Positions 17,481 through 28,008 are shown, numbered from the stretch's first letter. The stretch: DNA of 64,000 nucleotides from Chryseobacterium turcicum (GCF_021010565.1 NZ_JAJNAY010000001.1:719001-783000), one strand, 5' to 3'. The notes: generated by a model from the letters alone, not told the origin. Numbers and translations are program-made.

Positions 17481-18143
17481 ATGGCAGGTTTAACAAGTTC
17501 TACAATAGGTAGAAAATATGCTATGGCACTTTCGGCGATGTTTTTGCTGATATTCCTAGTGATGCATCTATCTACCAACATGACATCCGTTTTTAGCGAA
17601 GATGTTTTTAATGAGGCTTCTCATTTTATGGGGTATAATCCGGCAGTACAGTATCTGATGCAGCCGATTTTGATGTTTGCAGTAATTTTCCATTTTGTAA
17701 TGGGGTTCGTTCTTGAGATTAAGAACAACAAGGCTCGTCCGATTAAATATGCGAATAACAACGGAGCGGCTAATTCTACATGGATGTCTAGAAATATGAT
17801 TATTTCTGGAGCTGTGATTTTAGCTTTCTTGGTATTGCATTTTTATGATTTCTATTTTCCTGAAATGAACTACAAGTACATTCAGGCAAATACACCAGAT
17901 GAGACTAGATATTGGGCAGAGCTTCACCACAAGTTTCACGATCTTTGGAGAGTGGCACTTTATGTTGTCGCTTTCGGATTATTAGGTCTGCATTTGTCAC
18001 ACGGTTTCCAGTCTTCTTTCCAGTCGATCGGAGCTAGACACCAAAAATACACCCCTATTATTAAAGCTTTTGGAAATTGGTATTCTATCCTTATTCCTGC
18101 AGGTTTTATTTTTATTGCAATTTTTCATTACGTAACTCAATAA
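17481..18143 (+). CDS. sdhC: succinate dehydrogenase cytochrome b subunit
   Basis: The membrane anchor of complex II: 220 residues with five hydrophobic helices. Conserved histidines that could ligate two b-type hemes sit in VMHLSTNM, FHFVMGF, LHFYDFYFP, LHLSHGFQSS and FHYVTQ. The single-anchor, five-helix layout is the B-type found in Bacteroidetes and epsilon-proteobacteria. It is the first gene of sdhCAB and passes electrons between the iron-sulfur subunit and menaquinone. Confidence 0.93.
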   Translation: MAGLTSSTIGRKYAMALSAMFLLIFLVMHLSTNMTSVFSEDVFNEASHFMGYNPAVQYLMQPILMFAVIFHFVMGFVLEIKNNKARPIKYANNNGAANSTWMSRNMIISGAVILAFLVLHFYDFYFPEMNYKYIQANTPDETRYWAELHHKFHDLWRVALYVVAFGLLGLHLSHGFQSSFQSIGARHQKYTPIIKAFGNWYSILIPAGFIFIAIFHYVTQ

Positions 18144-18158
18144 TATCAATATACTAAT

Positions 18159-20171
18159 ATGAGTAAATTAGATTCAAAAATTCCAGGAGGTCCACTTAAG
18201 GATAAATGGAAAAATCATAAAGATCATATGAACCTAGTTGCACCAAACAACAGAGATAAGATTGATATTATTGTTGTAGGTACAGGTTTGGCAGGAGGTT
18301 CTGCAGCAGCTACTTTGGCTGAGCAAGGATATAATGTAAAAGCATTTTGCTACCAAGATTCACCGAGAAGAGCGCACTCTATTGCTGCACAAGGTGGTAT
18401 CAACGCTGCTAAAAATTATCAGGGTGATGGTGACTCTACTTACAGATTGTTCTACGATACCATCAAAGGTGGTGACTATAGAGCAAGAGAGGCAAACGTT
18501 TACAGATTAGCTGAAGTTTCTGCAAATATTATCGACCAATGTGTTTCTCAAGGGGTTCCATTTGGTAGAGATTACGGCGGGCAGTTAGATAACCGTTCAT
18601 TTGGTGGGGTTCAGGTTAAAAGAACATTCTACGCAAAAGGACAAACTGGTCAACAGTTATTATTAGGTGCATATTCTTCATTAAGCCGTCAAATCGGAAA
18701 AGGAAGAGTGCAAATGTTTAACCGTCACGAAATGCTTGAATTAGTAATTGTAGACGGAAAAGCAAGAGGTATTATCGCAAGAAACTTAGTGACTGGTGAG
18801 ATCGAAAGACATTCAGCTCACGCAGTGGTTATTGCTTCAGGAGGATACGGAAACGTATATTTCTTGTCTACCAACGCTATGGGATCAAACGTTTCTGCAG
18901 CTTGGAAGATTCACAAAAAAGGAGCGTATTTCGCAAACCCTTGTTATGTGCAAATCCACCCGACTTGTATTCCTGTACATGGAACACAGCAGTCTAAACT
19001 GACTTTGATGTCTGAATCTCTTAGAAACTCTGGAAGAATCTGGGTTCCTAAAAAGATTGAAGACTCTGTAGCCATCAGAGAAGGGAAGTTAAGACCTGAA
19101 AATATTAAAGAAGAAGATAGAGATTACTATTTAGAAAGAAGATATCCGGCATTCGGAAACTTGGTACCTAGAGACGTTGCGTCTAGAGCGGGTAAAGAAA
19201 GATGTGATGCTGGTTTCGGAATCGAAAATAATGAAACTAAAGAAGGCGTTTACCTAGATTTCTCTACAGAAATTATGAAAAAAGGTAAAGAGTCTGCTAT
19301 TGAAAAACATATTCATAATCCTACAGAGCAACAGATTTATGATTTAGGAAAAGCTTGGATTGAAGAGAAATACGGTAACTTATTCGTAATGTATGAAAAG
19401 ATTACGGCTGATGACCCTTACAAAACTCCAATGAAGATTTATCCTGCCGTACACTACACAATGGGTGGTGTTTGGGTTGATTATAACTTACAGTCTACAA
19501 TTCCTGGATGTTTCGTAGTAGGAGAAGCTAACTTCTCAGATCACGGAGCAAACAGACTAGGAGCTTCTGCTTTGATGCAAGGTTTGGCAGACGGATATTT
19601 CGTTCTTCCTTACACGATTGCAGATTACCTTTCTGCAGACATCAGAACAGGTCAGATTCCTACAAACTCTCCTGAATTTGACGCAGCTGAAAAAGAAATT
19701 AAAGACAAAGTAAATTTCTTTGTTAATAATAAAGGAACACATTCAGTAGACTATTTCCATAAACAATTAGGACACATTATGTGGAATAAAGTGGGGATGG
19801 GAAGAACACCTGAAGGTTTGAGAGAAGCTATCGTAGAAATCGACGAAGTGAAAAAGAACTTCTGGAAAGATGTGAAAGTAATGGGTGAAACTGAAGGGAT
19901 GAACACCGAGCTTGAAAAAGCGTTCAGAGTTGCCGATTTTATCGAATTGGGTCAATTAATGGCTATCGATGCATTACACAGAAACGAATCTTGTGGAGGA
20001 CACTTCAGAGAAGATCACGCTACGCCGGAAGGTGAAGCAGAAAGAGATGATGTCAACTTCAAATATGTAGGAGCTTGGGAATATCAGGGTGATGATATCA
20101 AACATGAAGTTCTTCACAAAGAAGATTTGATCTATGACAACATCGAAGTTAAAGCGAGAAGTTACAAATAA
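18159..20171 (+). CDS. sdhA: succinate dehydrogenase flavoprotein subunit
   Basis: The catalytic subunit of complex II, 670 residues, converting succinate to fumarate. It has an N-terminal FAD dinucleotide fold ([20 protein letters not shown]), the histidyl-FAD attachment region [15 protein letters not shown], the active-site segments [12 protein letters not shown] and [12 protein letters not shown], and the [17 protein letters not shown] segment. The C-terminal helical domain ends with [12 protein letters not shown]. It sits 15 bases after sdhC and 24 bases before sdhB. The length fits the B-type enzymes of Bacteroidetes. Confidence 0.97.
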   Translation: MSKLDSKIPGGPLKDKWKNHKDHMNLVAPNNRDKIDIIVVGTGLAGGSAAATLAEQGYNVKAFCYQDSPRRAHSIAAQGGINAAKNYQGDGDSTYRLFYDTIKGGDYRAREANVYRLAEVSANIIDQCVSQGVPFGRDYGGQLDNRSFGGVQVKRTFYAKGQTGQQLLLGAYSSLSRQIGKGRVQMFNRHEMLELVIVDGKARGIIARNLVTGEIERHSAHAVVIASGGYGNVYFLSTNAMGSNVSAAWKIHKKGAYFANPCYVQIHPTCIPVHGTQQSKLTLMSESLRNSGRIWVPKKIEDSVAIREGKLRPENIKEEDRDYYLERRYPAFGNLVPRDVASRAGKERCDAGFGIENNETKEGVYLDFSTEIMKKGKESAIEKHIHNPTEQQIYDLGKAWIEEKYGNLFVMYEKITADDPYKTPMKIYPAVHYTMGGVWVDYNLQSTIPGCFVVGEANFSDHGANRLGASALMQGLADGYFVLPYTIADYLSADIRTGQIPTNSPEFDAAEKEIKDKVNFFVNNKGTHSVDYFHKQLGHIMWNKVGMGRTPEGLREAIVEIDEVKKNFWKDVKVMGETEGMNTELEKAFRVADFIELGQLMAIDALHRNESCGGHFREDHATPEGEAERDDVNFKYVGAWEYQGDDIKHEVLHKEDLIYDNIEVKARSYK

Positions 20172-20195
20172 TCTCCAACCTATAAATAAATAATT

Positions 20196-20963
20196 ATGAG
20201 TGCAAAAAAAGGCCTTCATCTTACGCTGAAAATTTGGAGACAAAAAAATACAAAGACTAAAGGTCAGTTTGAGACCTACAAAATATCAGATGTTTCTACA
20301 GATTCTTCTTTCTTAGAAATGTTGGATATTTTAAATGAAAACTTAATCAACGACGGAAAAGAACCTATCGCTTTTGACCACGACTGTCGTGAAGGAATCT
20401 GCGGGATGTGTTCTCTTTACATCAATGGTAGAGCTCACGGTCCTGATACAGGTATTACAACGTGTCAGCTTCACATGAGAATGTTTAAAGACGGTGAAAC
20501 CATCGTTATTGAGCCTTGGAGAAGTGCTGCGTTCCCTGTTATCAAAGATTTAATGGTAGACAGAAGTGCATTTGATAGAGTAATGGCTGCTGGTGGATTT
20601 ATCTCGGTAAATACTTCAGGTAATACTTTGGATGCTAACGCAATTCCTGTTCCTAAAGAAGATGCAGATAAAGCAATGGATGCTGCAGCTTGTATCGGTT
20701 GTGGAGCGTGTGTGGCAACGTGTAAAAACGGTTCTGCCATGTTATTCGTTGGAGCTAAAGTTTCTCAGTATGCATTGTTACCTCAGGGTAGAGTAGAAGC
20801 AACGAGAAGAGTTCTAAACATGGTGAAAGCTATGGATGATGAAGGATTCGGTAACTGTTCAAATACAGGAGCGTGTGAAGTAGAATGCCCTAAAGGAATT
20901 TCTCTTGAAAATATCGCAAGAATGAATAGAGAATACATGGCTGCTTATGCAGACAGAGGATAA
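20196..20963 (+). CDS. sdhB: succinate dehydrogenase iron-sulfur subunit
   Basis: The electron-transfer subunit of complex II, 255 residues. Cysteines for the [2Fe-2S] cluster are in [13 protein letters not shown] with the later GITTCQLH; those for the [4Fe-4S] and [3Fe-4S] clusters are in [14 protein letters not shown] and [15 protein letters not shown]. It is the last gene of the operon and is followed by a strong terminator. Confidence 0.96.
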   Translation: MSAKKGLHLTLKIWRQKNTKTKGQFETYKISDVSTDSSFLEMLDILNENLINDGKEPIAFDHDCREGICGMCSLYINGRAHGPDTGITTCQLHMRMFKDGETIVIEPWRSAAFPVIKDLMVDRSAFDRVMAAGGFISVNTSGNTLDANAIPVPKEDADKAMDAAACIGCGACVATCKNGSAMLFVGAKVSQYALLPQGRVEATRRVLNMVKAMDDEGFGNCSNTGACEVECPKGISLENIARMNREYMAAYADRG

Positions 20964-20985
20964 TCTGTTTTAAAATAAATTATAG

Positions 20986-21020
20986 AAAATCGTCTTCCTT
21001 TGTGGAGACGATTTTTTTTT
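20986..21020 (+). terminator. sdh operon terminator
   Basis: A perfect 10-bp stem (AAAATCGTCT paired with AGACGATTTT) with a 10-base loop and a long T-run. Confidence 0.9.
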
Positions 21021-21060
21021 GTTAAATCTTTCATAAATTACCTTCAAATATTGCATTTAG

Positions 21061-21068
21061 TATATTTG
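21061..21068 (+). promoter_or_regulatory. -7 box upstream of the thioredoxin-fold lipoprotein
   Basis: TATATTTG, a perfect consensus box, 36 bases before the ATG at 21105. Confidence 0.6.
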
Positions 21069-21104
21069 AAAAACTTATTTTTGCTAAATTATTTAAAATC
21101 AAAA

Positions 21105-22637
21105 ATGAAAAAATATCTTTTGTTGTTTGTCATTGCAATATTTGTAATGTCTTGTTCAAAAAAAGTTGAAGTAAAAGGAAAAATTGCAGGCAGTTCTCCA
21201 TTAGAGAGAATCGAGTTTGTAGAAGCTTCTGGTGTTGCTACATTACCATTGGCTAACTTCGGAATCGATAAAGACGGAAATTTCACAGGAACTTTCGAAG
21301 CTCCAAAAAATGGAATGTATGTGATTAACTATGCCGGAAAACAGAATCTTATTTTCCTTAAAGGAGGTCAGAAACTTTCTATCTCGGGTAATTCTACTAC
21401 CTTCCCTAATGAATATGTAGTGACGGGGGATGCAAAAAGTGATAACGACTTTTTCCAAGCTTGCCAGAAATTCTTAACAACTTACGGTCAGACGTTGAAT
21501 ATTCAGCAGTTGACTGCAGGTGATGAGGCTGCGTATGTAAAGGCAATGCAGAAAATTGAAGCGGATATCAATAAAAACATCGAAGAAAATGTAAAGAAAT
21601 TCAACCCTGGAAAAGAAGTGGTAGAATGGAAAAAAATAGATGCTAGAACGGCTATTCTTAATTTATTAGTAAATTATGAAATGACTAAAAAGCAAATGTC
21701 TGGTAACAATCCTTCATTCAAGTTGGCAAAAGTATTCACAGATTATGAAACCAAACTTCAGGAGAATAAAGATACGATGATTAAAACAAGTCCGTTTTAC
21801 AGACAGTATCTTTTAACAAAGATGAGTGCAGATTTCCAAACATTTGCTCAGGCAAAAGCGCAAGGAAAAACAGATATTACAACTTCAGAATTATTTAATG
21901 AATTCTTAAAAGGTAAAAAAGAAGTTTCTCAAATTGAGAAAGATTATTTATTGGCTTTTGTAATGGCTCAGTCTGATATGCATCCACAAACTCCGGCTGC
22001 CTCTACCGATAAAATCAAAAAAATTATCGAAGAAGATATTAAAGATGCTGCAATTAAAGCAGATTTAAAAAAGATGCTTTTCACAATCGGTGGATTCAAA
22101 ATTGGGGATGATGCTCCGGAAGCGTCTTTAGTAAAACAAGATGGAAAAGCTTATAAATTAAGCGAAAACAAAGGAAAACCATACATGTTGGTATTCTATG
22201 CATCTTGGAATCCTTACATTGCGGAAGGTACAGTTCCTGTTTTGAAAGAAGTAGTGAATTTCTATAAGTCTAAAATGAATTTCGTTTTCGTAAACCTTGA
22301 TGATACCAAAGATCAGTTTACTAAAACTAGCAATGCTTTATTAAAAGGAATTTCTGGAACTAATGTTTACGGAGACGGAGGTTTAAATTCTGATATTGCT
22401 AAAAAATATGGAATTTACGGTTTCAAATTACCAAGCTTCATTATCGTTGACAAAGATGGTAAAGTGGCGAGCAGATCTTTTGTAAATCTAGGTGATCAAG
22501 ATTTGATTACAATCTTAGATAAGCAAACAGGTCTTTCAGCTCCAAAAGTAGATCAAGGGGCTCAGTTACAAATTGATCCTTCTGCTTTACAGCAAGCAGC
22601 TCCTCAGGTTGAGAAAGTTCCCGTAGAAGTAAAATAA
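21105..22637 (+). CDS. thioredoxin-fold lipoprotein lacking CXXC
   Basis: A 510-residue lipoprotein. From ATG 21105 the signal peptide MKKYLLLFVIAIFVMSC carries a lipobox cysteine at residue 17. An upstream frame from 21000 runs through the sdh terminator and was rejected. The N-terminal 100 residues resemble the DUF4369 beta domain; a helical middle (about 120-330) follows; the C-terminus (about 340-470) is a TlpA/AhpC-like thioredoxin fold with the cis-Pro strand KLPSFIIVDKDG. At the place of the redox motif the sequence reads FYASWNPYIAEG, with no cysteine, so it is probably not a thiol oxidoreductase. It has its own promoter and terminator. Confidence 0.8.
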   Translation: MKKYLLLFVIAIFVMSCSKKVEVKGKIAGSSPLERIEFVEASGVATLPLANFGIDKDGNFTGTFEAPKNGMYVINYAGKQNLIFLKGGQKLSISGNSTTFPNEYVVTGDAKSDNDFFQACQKFLTTYGQTLNIQQLTAGDEAAYVKAMQKIEADINKNIEENVKKFNPGKEVVEWKKIDARTAILNLLVNYEMTKKQMSGNNPSFKLAKVFTDYETKLQENKDTMIKTSPFYRQYLLTKMSADFQTFAQAKAQGKTDITTSELFNEFLKGKKEVSQIEKDYLLAFVMAQSDMHPQTPAASTDKIKKIIEEDIKDAAIKADLKKMLFTIGGFKIGDDAPEASLVKQDGKAYKLSENKGKPYMLVFYASWNPYIAEGTVPVLKEVVNFYKSKMNFVFVNLDDTKDQFTKTSNALLKGISGTNVYGDGGLNSDIAKKYGIYGFKLPSFIIVDKDGKVASRSFVNLGDQDLITILDKQTGLSAPKVDQGAQLQIDPSALQQAAPQVEKVPVEVK

Positions 22638-22660
22638 TAGCTTAAACAAAATATAAAAAA

Positions 22661-22690
22661 AACCTTGTCTTCGGATAAGGTTTTTTTTAT
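22661..22690 (+). terminator. terminator of the thioredoxin-fold lipoprotein gene
   Basis: AACCTTGTC, loop TTCG, GATAAGGTT, then a run of T: a 9-bp stem with a cUUCGg tetraloop. Confidence 0.9.
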
Positions 22691-22692
22691 TG

Positions 22693-22700
22693 TATTTTTG
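22693..22700 (+). promoter_or_regulatory. -7 box of rlmD
   Basis: TATTTTTG directly follows the T-run of the preceding terminator. Confidence 0.5.
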
Positions 22701-22803
22701 CAGGCAAAACTGAAACTGAGAAGTTTCAAGATAGATTATTAGAAAAAATAGAAAATAGATGAAGCGTAGGGTAGAAAGCTATCTTCATCATACTGAAATT
22801 GAT

Positions 22804-24210
22804 ATGAGAAAAAAGAAAGACGTAATTCTTGAGAATATAAAACTTTTTGCAGCGGGTGCAAAAGGAGTTGCGATAGGGAAAACAGAAGAAGGGAAAACTG
22901 TTTTGGTTTCAGGAGCAATTCCTGGTGATGTGGTCAACGCAAGAGTGAAAAAATCAAAATCGAAGTACTTTGAGGCTGAAGTAAAAGAACTTGTTGAGAA
23001 ATCTCCGTTCAGAGTTGAGCCAAGATGTATTCATTTCGGAACTTGTGGCGGTTGCAAATGGCAGAATATGAGCTACGAGAAGCAGCTTGATATTAAACAA
23101 GAAGAAGTTTATAATAATATCAAAAGAATTGGCGGAATCGATGATTTTGAAACCGTTCCTATTTTGGGTGCCGAAGAGCAGTATTTCTACAGAAATAAAA
23201 TGGAATTTTCTTTCTCAAATGCAAGATGGTTGACTCAGTATGAAATCAGCTCTGAAGAAAATTTTGGGAGCAGAGATGCGCTAGGTTTTCATATTCCGGG
23301 AATGTGGAGCAAGATTTTAGATTTAAAAGAATGTTTCCTTCAGGAAGATCCGTCGAATGCGATTCGTTTAGCGGTTAAAAAATTTGCTGAAAATAAAGGC
23401 TTAGATTTCTTTGATGTAAAAGAACAAAAAGGGTTCCTGAGAACTTTGATGATGAGACAAAACTCTAAGGGAGAATGGATGGTTTTATTCCAGCTTTACA
23501 GAGAGGAAAAAGAAAACCGTACTCAGCTTTTTGATTATTTGTTGGAGCAGTTCCCACAAATAAAAACGTTGGTTTACGCCATCAATCCTAAGCAAAATGA
23601 TTCAATCTACGACTTGAATGTTAATATTTATTTCGGAGACGGATTTTTAATGGAAGAAATGGATGGTTTGAAATTTAAAATCGGTCCAAAATCATTCTTC
23701 CAAACCAATTACAAACAAGCTTTAGAATTATATAGAAAAACTTTAGAATTTGCTGATTTAAAAGGTGATGAAGTGGTTTACGATTTATATACAGGTACCG
23801 GAACAATTGCGCAGTATGTAGCAAGAAATGCAAAGCATGTAATCGGTATAGAATCTGTACAGGAAGCTATTGATGCTGCCATCGAACACGCTGAGTTGAA
23901 TGGTTTAACCAACACGACTTTCTATTGTGGTGATATGAAAAACGTGTTTAATGATGAGTTCCTTGAAAATCATCCAAAAGCTGATGTTTTAATTACCGAC
24001 CCACCAAGAGACGGTATGCACCAGAAAGTTGTTGAGCAAATCTTAAAATTGGCTCCTGAAAAAGTAGTCTATGTAAGTTGTAATTCTGCGACTCAGGCTA
24101 GAGATTTAGCTTTAATGAAAGATCATTATACATTGGTGAAAATTTTACCGGTAGATATGTTCCCGCAAACCCACCACGTGGAGAATATTGCATTACTTAT
24201 CAAAAAATAA
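22804..24210 (+). CDS. rlmD: 23S rRNA (uracil-C5)-methyltransferase RlmD
   Basis: Methylates a uracil of 23S rRNA (U1939 in E. coli) using S-adenosylmethionine. It is about 468 residues from ATG 22804; an in-frame ATG at 22759 would add 15 residues not expected in the family. It has an N-terminal TRAM RNA-binding domain (about 1-60), iron-sulfur cysteines in CIHFGTCGGCKWQNM and KECFLQ, the SAM-binding DLYTGTGTIAQYVA, the DPPRDGMH motif and the catalytic cysteine in VYVSCNSATQARD. The rlmD, DUF6452 and DUF6048 genes occur near each other in other Bacteroidetes too. Confidence 0.92.
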   Translation: MRKKKDVILENIKLFAAGAKGVAIGKTEEGKTVLVSGAIPGDVVNARVKKSKSKYFEAEVKELVEKSPFRVEPRCIHFGTCGGCKWQNMSYEKQLDIKQEEVYNNIKRIGGIDDFETVPILGAEEQYFYRNKMEFSFSNARWLTQYEISSEENFGSRDALGFHIPGMWSKILDLKECFLQEDPSNAIRLAVKKFAENKGLDFFDVKEQKGFLRTLMMRQNSKGEWMVLFQLYREEKENRTQLFDYLLEQFPQIKTLVYAINPKQNDSIYDLNVNIYFGDGFLMEEMDGLKFKIGPKSFFQTNYKQALELYRKTLEFADLKGDEVVYDLYTGTGTIAQYVARNAKHVIGIESVQEAIDAAIEHAELNGLTNTTFYCGDMKNVFNDEFLENHPKADVLITDPPRDGMHQKVVEQILKLAPEKVVYVSCNSATQARDLALMKDHYTLVKILPVDMFPQTHHVENIALLIKK

Positions 24211-24246
24211 TTACCTAAATTTGAAAATACAAAAATCAATAATTTA

Positions 24247-26733
24247 ATGAATATGATAAAGAACTGTAAAGCTTTTTTCTTGGTAGGTGCACTGGTTTTT
24301 GCTCAGCAAAATTTATTTTCTCAGGAAAAAGATAAAGATTCTGCTGCAGCGGTAAAAAAAGATACTGCCGTGGTAAAAAAAGATGATAAAAAGAAAAGTC
24401 TGATAAAACCATTTAAAGAAATTATTACTGATAAAGCGGTTTCAGATCAGGGTGTTTTTACAGTTCATAAAGTAGACGACAAATATTATTTTGAAATTCC
24501 GGATGCAATGCTGAAAAAGGAATTTCTTTTGGTGACAAGATTAACGAAAGCTGCTGCAGGAATGCGTACTGGAACTTCAGGGTATGCAGGAGACCAAATC
24601 GGGCAGCAGGTAATTGCTTTTGAGAAAGGTCCTAAAGATAAAATTTTGTTGCGTGCAATTTCTCACGTTGATTATGCCAAAGATTCTACATCACAAATGT
24701 ATAATTCGGTAACGAGAAATAATGTACAGTCTATCATTAAATCTTTTGATGTAAAAGCATACGGAATCAAGAAAAACTCATCTGTAATTGAGGTTACAGA
24801 TGTTTTGAATTCTGATAACGAACTGACTTCTTTTTCGGTGTGGTCTAAAGATTCTTACAGAGTTGGGGCTTTCCAAAAAGATATGTCATTTGTAAATTTT
24901 GTAAAATCTTTTCCTACAAATATTGAGATTAATACCACAAAAACTTTTGCAAGAACTTTAGGTACGCCTTCCACTCCGGCAATTCCGGGAAGACCAGCTC
25001 CAAAAGTGAGCGGAAATTATACAGTAGAAATCAATTCTTCTTTTGTTCTTCTTCCTGAAAACAAAATGCAGGCAAGATATTTTGATCCAAGAGTAGGATA
25101 TTTCACTGTGGGTTATACCGATTTTGATTTAGATCCTCAAGGAGTAAAAAAGATTTCTTTGGTAAAAAGATGGCGTCTTGAACCAAAACCTCAGGATTTA
25201 GAAAAATATAATAAAGGTGAGTTGGTAGAGCCAGCAAAACCAATTGTATTCTACATCGATCCTGCAACTCCAAAAAAATGGGTTCCTTATTTAATGCAGG
25301 GAGTCAATGATTGGCAAAAAGCTTTTGAAAAAGCCGGATTTAAAAATGCCATCGTAGCAAAAATTCCAGATCCAAAAGTAGATACTGAATGGAGTTTGGA
25401 AGATGCAAGATTTTCAGCGATTGTTTATAAACCTTCAGATGTACCGAATGCTTCAGGCCCTTCCATTGCTGATCCAAGAACGGGTGAGATTTTAGAAAGC
25501 CACATCAATTGGTATCACAATGTAATGTTGTTGCTAAGAAACTGGTATTTTGTACAGGCCTCTCCGAATGATGAGAGAGCAAGAAAAATTGAGTTTGATG
25601 ATAAATTAATGGGTGAGTTGATTCGTTTTGTTTCTTCTCATGAAGTGGGGCACACTTTAGGTTTGAGACACAACTACGGTTCAAGCTCTACCGTTCCTGT
25701 TGAAAAATTGAGAGATAAAAAGTGGTTAGAGAAAAACGGTCACACGCCTTCGATTATGGATTATGCAAGATTTAATTATGTTGCACAGCCAGAAGATAAG
25801 ATTGGTGATGCCGGAATTTTCCCAAGAATTGGTGATTATGACGATTGGGCAATTGAATGGGGATACAAAAGATTTAATCAGTTTAAAACTCCGGATGCCG
25901 AAAAGCAATTTCTAAATCAATGGGTGATTAAAAATCTTAAAAACGAAAGACTTTGGTTTGGTACAGAGAGCAATCCTTTAGACCCAAGATCTCAAAGTGA
26001 GCAGGTTGGTGACAATGCGATGATTGCAAGTGCTTATGGAATCAAAAATCTGCAAAGAATTGTTGATAACTTAGATCAATGGACGAAAACACCAAACGAA
26101 GATTATAAAAATCTCGACATGATGTACGATCAGGTAACGACGCAGTTTAAAAGATATCTAGGTCACGTTTCAAAATATATCGGTGGACAGATGGAAACTC
26201 CAAAAACGACCGAACAGTCTGGAGCAGTTTATGAAGCTGTGGCTAAAAAAGATCAAAAAGAAGCGATGCAGTTTTTAACGAATAATATATTTACCACGCC
26301 ACAATGGTTGCTGAAGAAAGATATTTTTGAGAAAACGGGGAAAACTCCTGTGAGAACAGTTGAAGATATCCAAAATGGAGTTTTGAGCAGAGTATTAAGC
26401 CCACTCGTACTTCAAAGCCTTTATCAAATGGAAGCGGTTAATCAAAATTCTTATCAATTGGTTGAGCTTTTTTCAGATTTAAATAATTCAATTATTAAAA
26501 AAGATAACGCAGACATTTACGGAAGAAATCTTCAGAGAAATTATGTAGACACTTTAATAAGATTGATTGACAATAAAAATTCTGATAAATCTGATGTTTC
26601 AGCTATTGTAAGAGGAAATCTGAATACTATTAAAAAAGACTTTTTAGCAAAAACGACTTCTAATGATTTGGTGAATAAATATCACTATGAAGATTTAGTT
26701 TTCCGTATCGAGAAGGCTTTAGACCCAAAATAA
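24247..26733 (+). CDS. zinc-dependent metalloprotease (DUF4953/DUF5117 type)
   Basis: An 828-residue secreted or periplasmic protease. A signal peptide covers about residues 1-25 (ending LFSQE). The zinc motif HEVGHTLGLRHNYG (about 465-478) is the extended HExxHxxGxxH signature of met-zincins. The order is a DUF5118-like N-terminal segment, a DUF5117-like beta-rich region, the catalytic DUF4953-like domain and a helical C-terminal part. The family is common in Bacteroidetes; substrates are not known to me. It starts 36 bases after rlmD and is followed by the DUF6452 gene after 10 bases. Confidence 0.88.
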   Translation: MNMIKNCKAFFLVGALVFAQQNLFSQEKDKDSAAAVKKDTAVVKKDDKKKSLIKPFKEIITDKAVSDQGVFTVHKVDDKYYFEIPDAMLKKEFLLVTRLTKAAAGMRTGTSGYAGDQIGQQVIAFEKGPKDKILLRAISHVDYAKDSTSQMYNSVTRNNVQSIIKSFDVKAYGIKKNSSVIEVTDVLNSDNELTSFSVWSKDSYRVGAFQKDMSFVNFVKSFPTNIEINTTKTFARTLGTPSTPAIPGRPAPKVSGNYTVEINSSFVLLPENKMQARYFDPRVGYFTVGYTDFDLDPQGVKKISLVKRWRLEPKPQDLEKYNKGELVEPAKPIVFYIDPATPKKWVPYLMQGVNDWQKAFEKAGFKNAIVAKIPDPKVDTEWSLEDARFSAIVYKPSDVPNASGPSIADPRTGEILESHINWYHNVMLLLRNWYFVQASPNDERARKIEFDDKLMGELIRFVSSHEVGHTLGLRHNYGSSSTVPVEKLRDKKWLEKNGHTPSIMDYARFNYVAQPEDKIGDAGIFPRIGDYDDWAIEWGYKRFNQFKTPDAEKQFLNQWVIKNLKNERLWFGTESNPLDPRSQSEQVGDNAMIASAYGIKNLQRIVDNLDQWTKTPNEDYKNLDMMYDQVTTQFKRYLGHVSKYIGGQMETPKTTEQSGAVYEAVAKKDQKEAMQFLTNNIFTTPQWLLKKDIFEKTGKTPVRTVEDIQNGVLSRVLSPLVLQSLYQMEAVNQNSYQLVELFSDLNNSIIKKDNADIYGRNLQRNYVDTLIRLIDNKNSDKSDVSAIVRGNLNTIKKDFLAKTTSNDLVNKYHYEDLVFRIEKALDPK

Positions 26734-26743
26734 AGATTTAATA

Positions 26744-27214
26744 ATGAGATATTTTAAATTTTTCATATTCATAATAGCAGTATCATCGGTCGTTTCATGT
26801 GGAAGTGATGATGATATCTGCGATAGTGGTGAAGGTACACCACGAATGAAAATCGCATTTAGAAAAGGAAATCAGATTACAAAGCTCGATTCTATAAAAA
26901 TCACCGCAGATTTTGGAACAGGCATGGTGAATTTGGGTTGGAAGCTAAAAGTTGATTCCGTATTTGTCCCTTTACGTGTGGATGATTCTCCGTTTACAGA
27001 AATTTATGTGCAAACAACTACTCAGGAAGATCCTACAAAAGTGAGAATCAATTACACGACAAAAGCGATTTACGTTTCTCCGGCATGTGGTGTCAAGAAA
27101 AATTATGAAAATGTAAACTCAGTATTATCAGCTTCGAACTCTTTGAAAAGTGTAGAACAAGGACAAAATTTTATAGAAAATGAAGACAAAACTAATTTAT
27201 TCTTTAATTTTTAG
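26744..27214 (+). CDS. DUF6452 family lipoprotein
   Basis: A 156-residue lipoprotein. The signal peptide ends in the lipobox SVVSC (Cys19). The mature part has the pattern CDSGEGTPRMKIAF near the N-terminus and VSPACGVKKNYENV near the C-terminus, which I associate with DUF6452. Function is unknown. The last 35 bases overlap the next gene in another frame. Confidence 0.75.
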   Translation: MRYFKFFIFIIAVSSVVSCGSDDDICDSGEGTPRMKIAFRKGNQITKLDSIKITADFGTGMVNLGWKLKVDSVFVPLRVDDSPFTEIYVQTTTQEDPTKVRINYTTKAIYVSPACGVKKNYENVNSVLSASNSLKSVEQGQNFIENEDKTNLFFNF

Positions 27215-27842
27215 TGCTTTCGGTTTACTGAATCTTTCTGCACAGAAAACAGAAGAAGCTGAAAAACCAAAATGGAAATACGAACCCAATTTTATTGTAG
27301 GGGTTGATGTTTTGAATGCTGGAGCTTCATTTTTCTCAGACAGACAAATGTTTCAGGGATTTATTTCCTCTAAAGTAAAAGATAACCTTCATGGAATTAT
27401 AGAGGCTGGTTTTGATAAAAATATTTACCAAAATAACGGGTACGATGCTAAAGCAAGCGGTCCCTTTATGAAAATCGGAGCCTTTTTTATGCTAGCAAAA
27501 GATCCTGAGAATGATTTCAACGGTTTTTATGGAGGTGGAAAAATAGGTGGGTCATTCTACACTCAGGAATATATGAAGATTCCGGTGCGTGGTTTTGCAG
27601 GAAACAGCTCATCGGTTTCCATGCCTTCTTCTTCACAGTCTTCTTTTTGGCTTGAAGGAAATTTAGGCGGAAGAGTACAGTTGTTTACATCTAATTTTTA
27701 CATTGATGTCAGCATGCAACCACGTTATCTGATGGTTACCTCAAAGCAAGACGACGTCACTCCAATGATTGTTCCCGGTTTTGGAAAAAGCTCCAACAAA
27801 TTTAACATGGGCTTTGCTTGGAATATAGCGTATAAGTTTTAA
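27180..27842 (+). CDS. DUF6048 family outer-membrane-like protein
   Basis: A 220-residue protein with a signal peptide (residues 1-21, LLNLSAQK). The rest is rich in alternating beta strands with glycine and aromatic residues and ends with an aromatic residue (NIAYKF), which fits an outer-membrane beta-barrel. The order DUF6452-DUF6048 is recurrent in Bacteroidetes. It starts 35 bases inside the preceding gene, so translation is probably coupled. Confidence 0.75.
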   Translation: MKTKLIYSLIFSAFGLLNLSAQKTEEAEKPKWKYEPNFIVGVDVLNAGASFFSDRQMFQGFISSKVKDNLHGIIEAGFDKNIYQNNGYDAKASGPFMKIGAFFMLAKDPENDFNGFYGGGKIGGSFYTQEYMKIPVRGFAGNSSSVSMPSSSQSSFWLEGNLGGRVQLFTSNFYIDVSMQPRYLMVTSKQDDVTPMIVPGFGKSSNKFNMGFAWNIAYKF

Positions 27843-27899
27843 TTTCAATACTTAAGACTTACTTTTTTAAAACTTTCAAATTATTTAAATACTAAAAAG

Positions 27900-27925
27900 A
27901 CTCCAGATTTTTCTGGAGTTTTTCC
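27900..27925 (+). terminator. terminator after the DUF6048 gene
   Basis: ACTCCAGA, loop TTTT, TCTGGAGT, then TTTTT. Confidence 0.85.
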
Positions 27926-28008
27926 ATTATTAATAATTCTAACAAATGTGATTGTGATTTTAATAAAAAAAATGTCTTTATACTAAATATATATATGCTA
28001 AAAACTCT

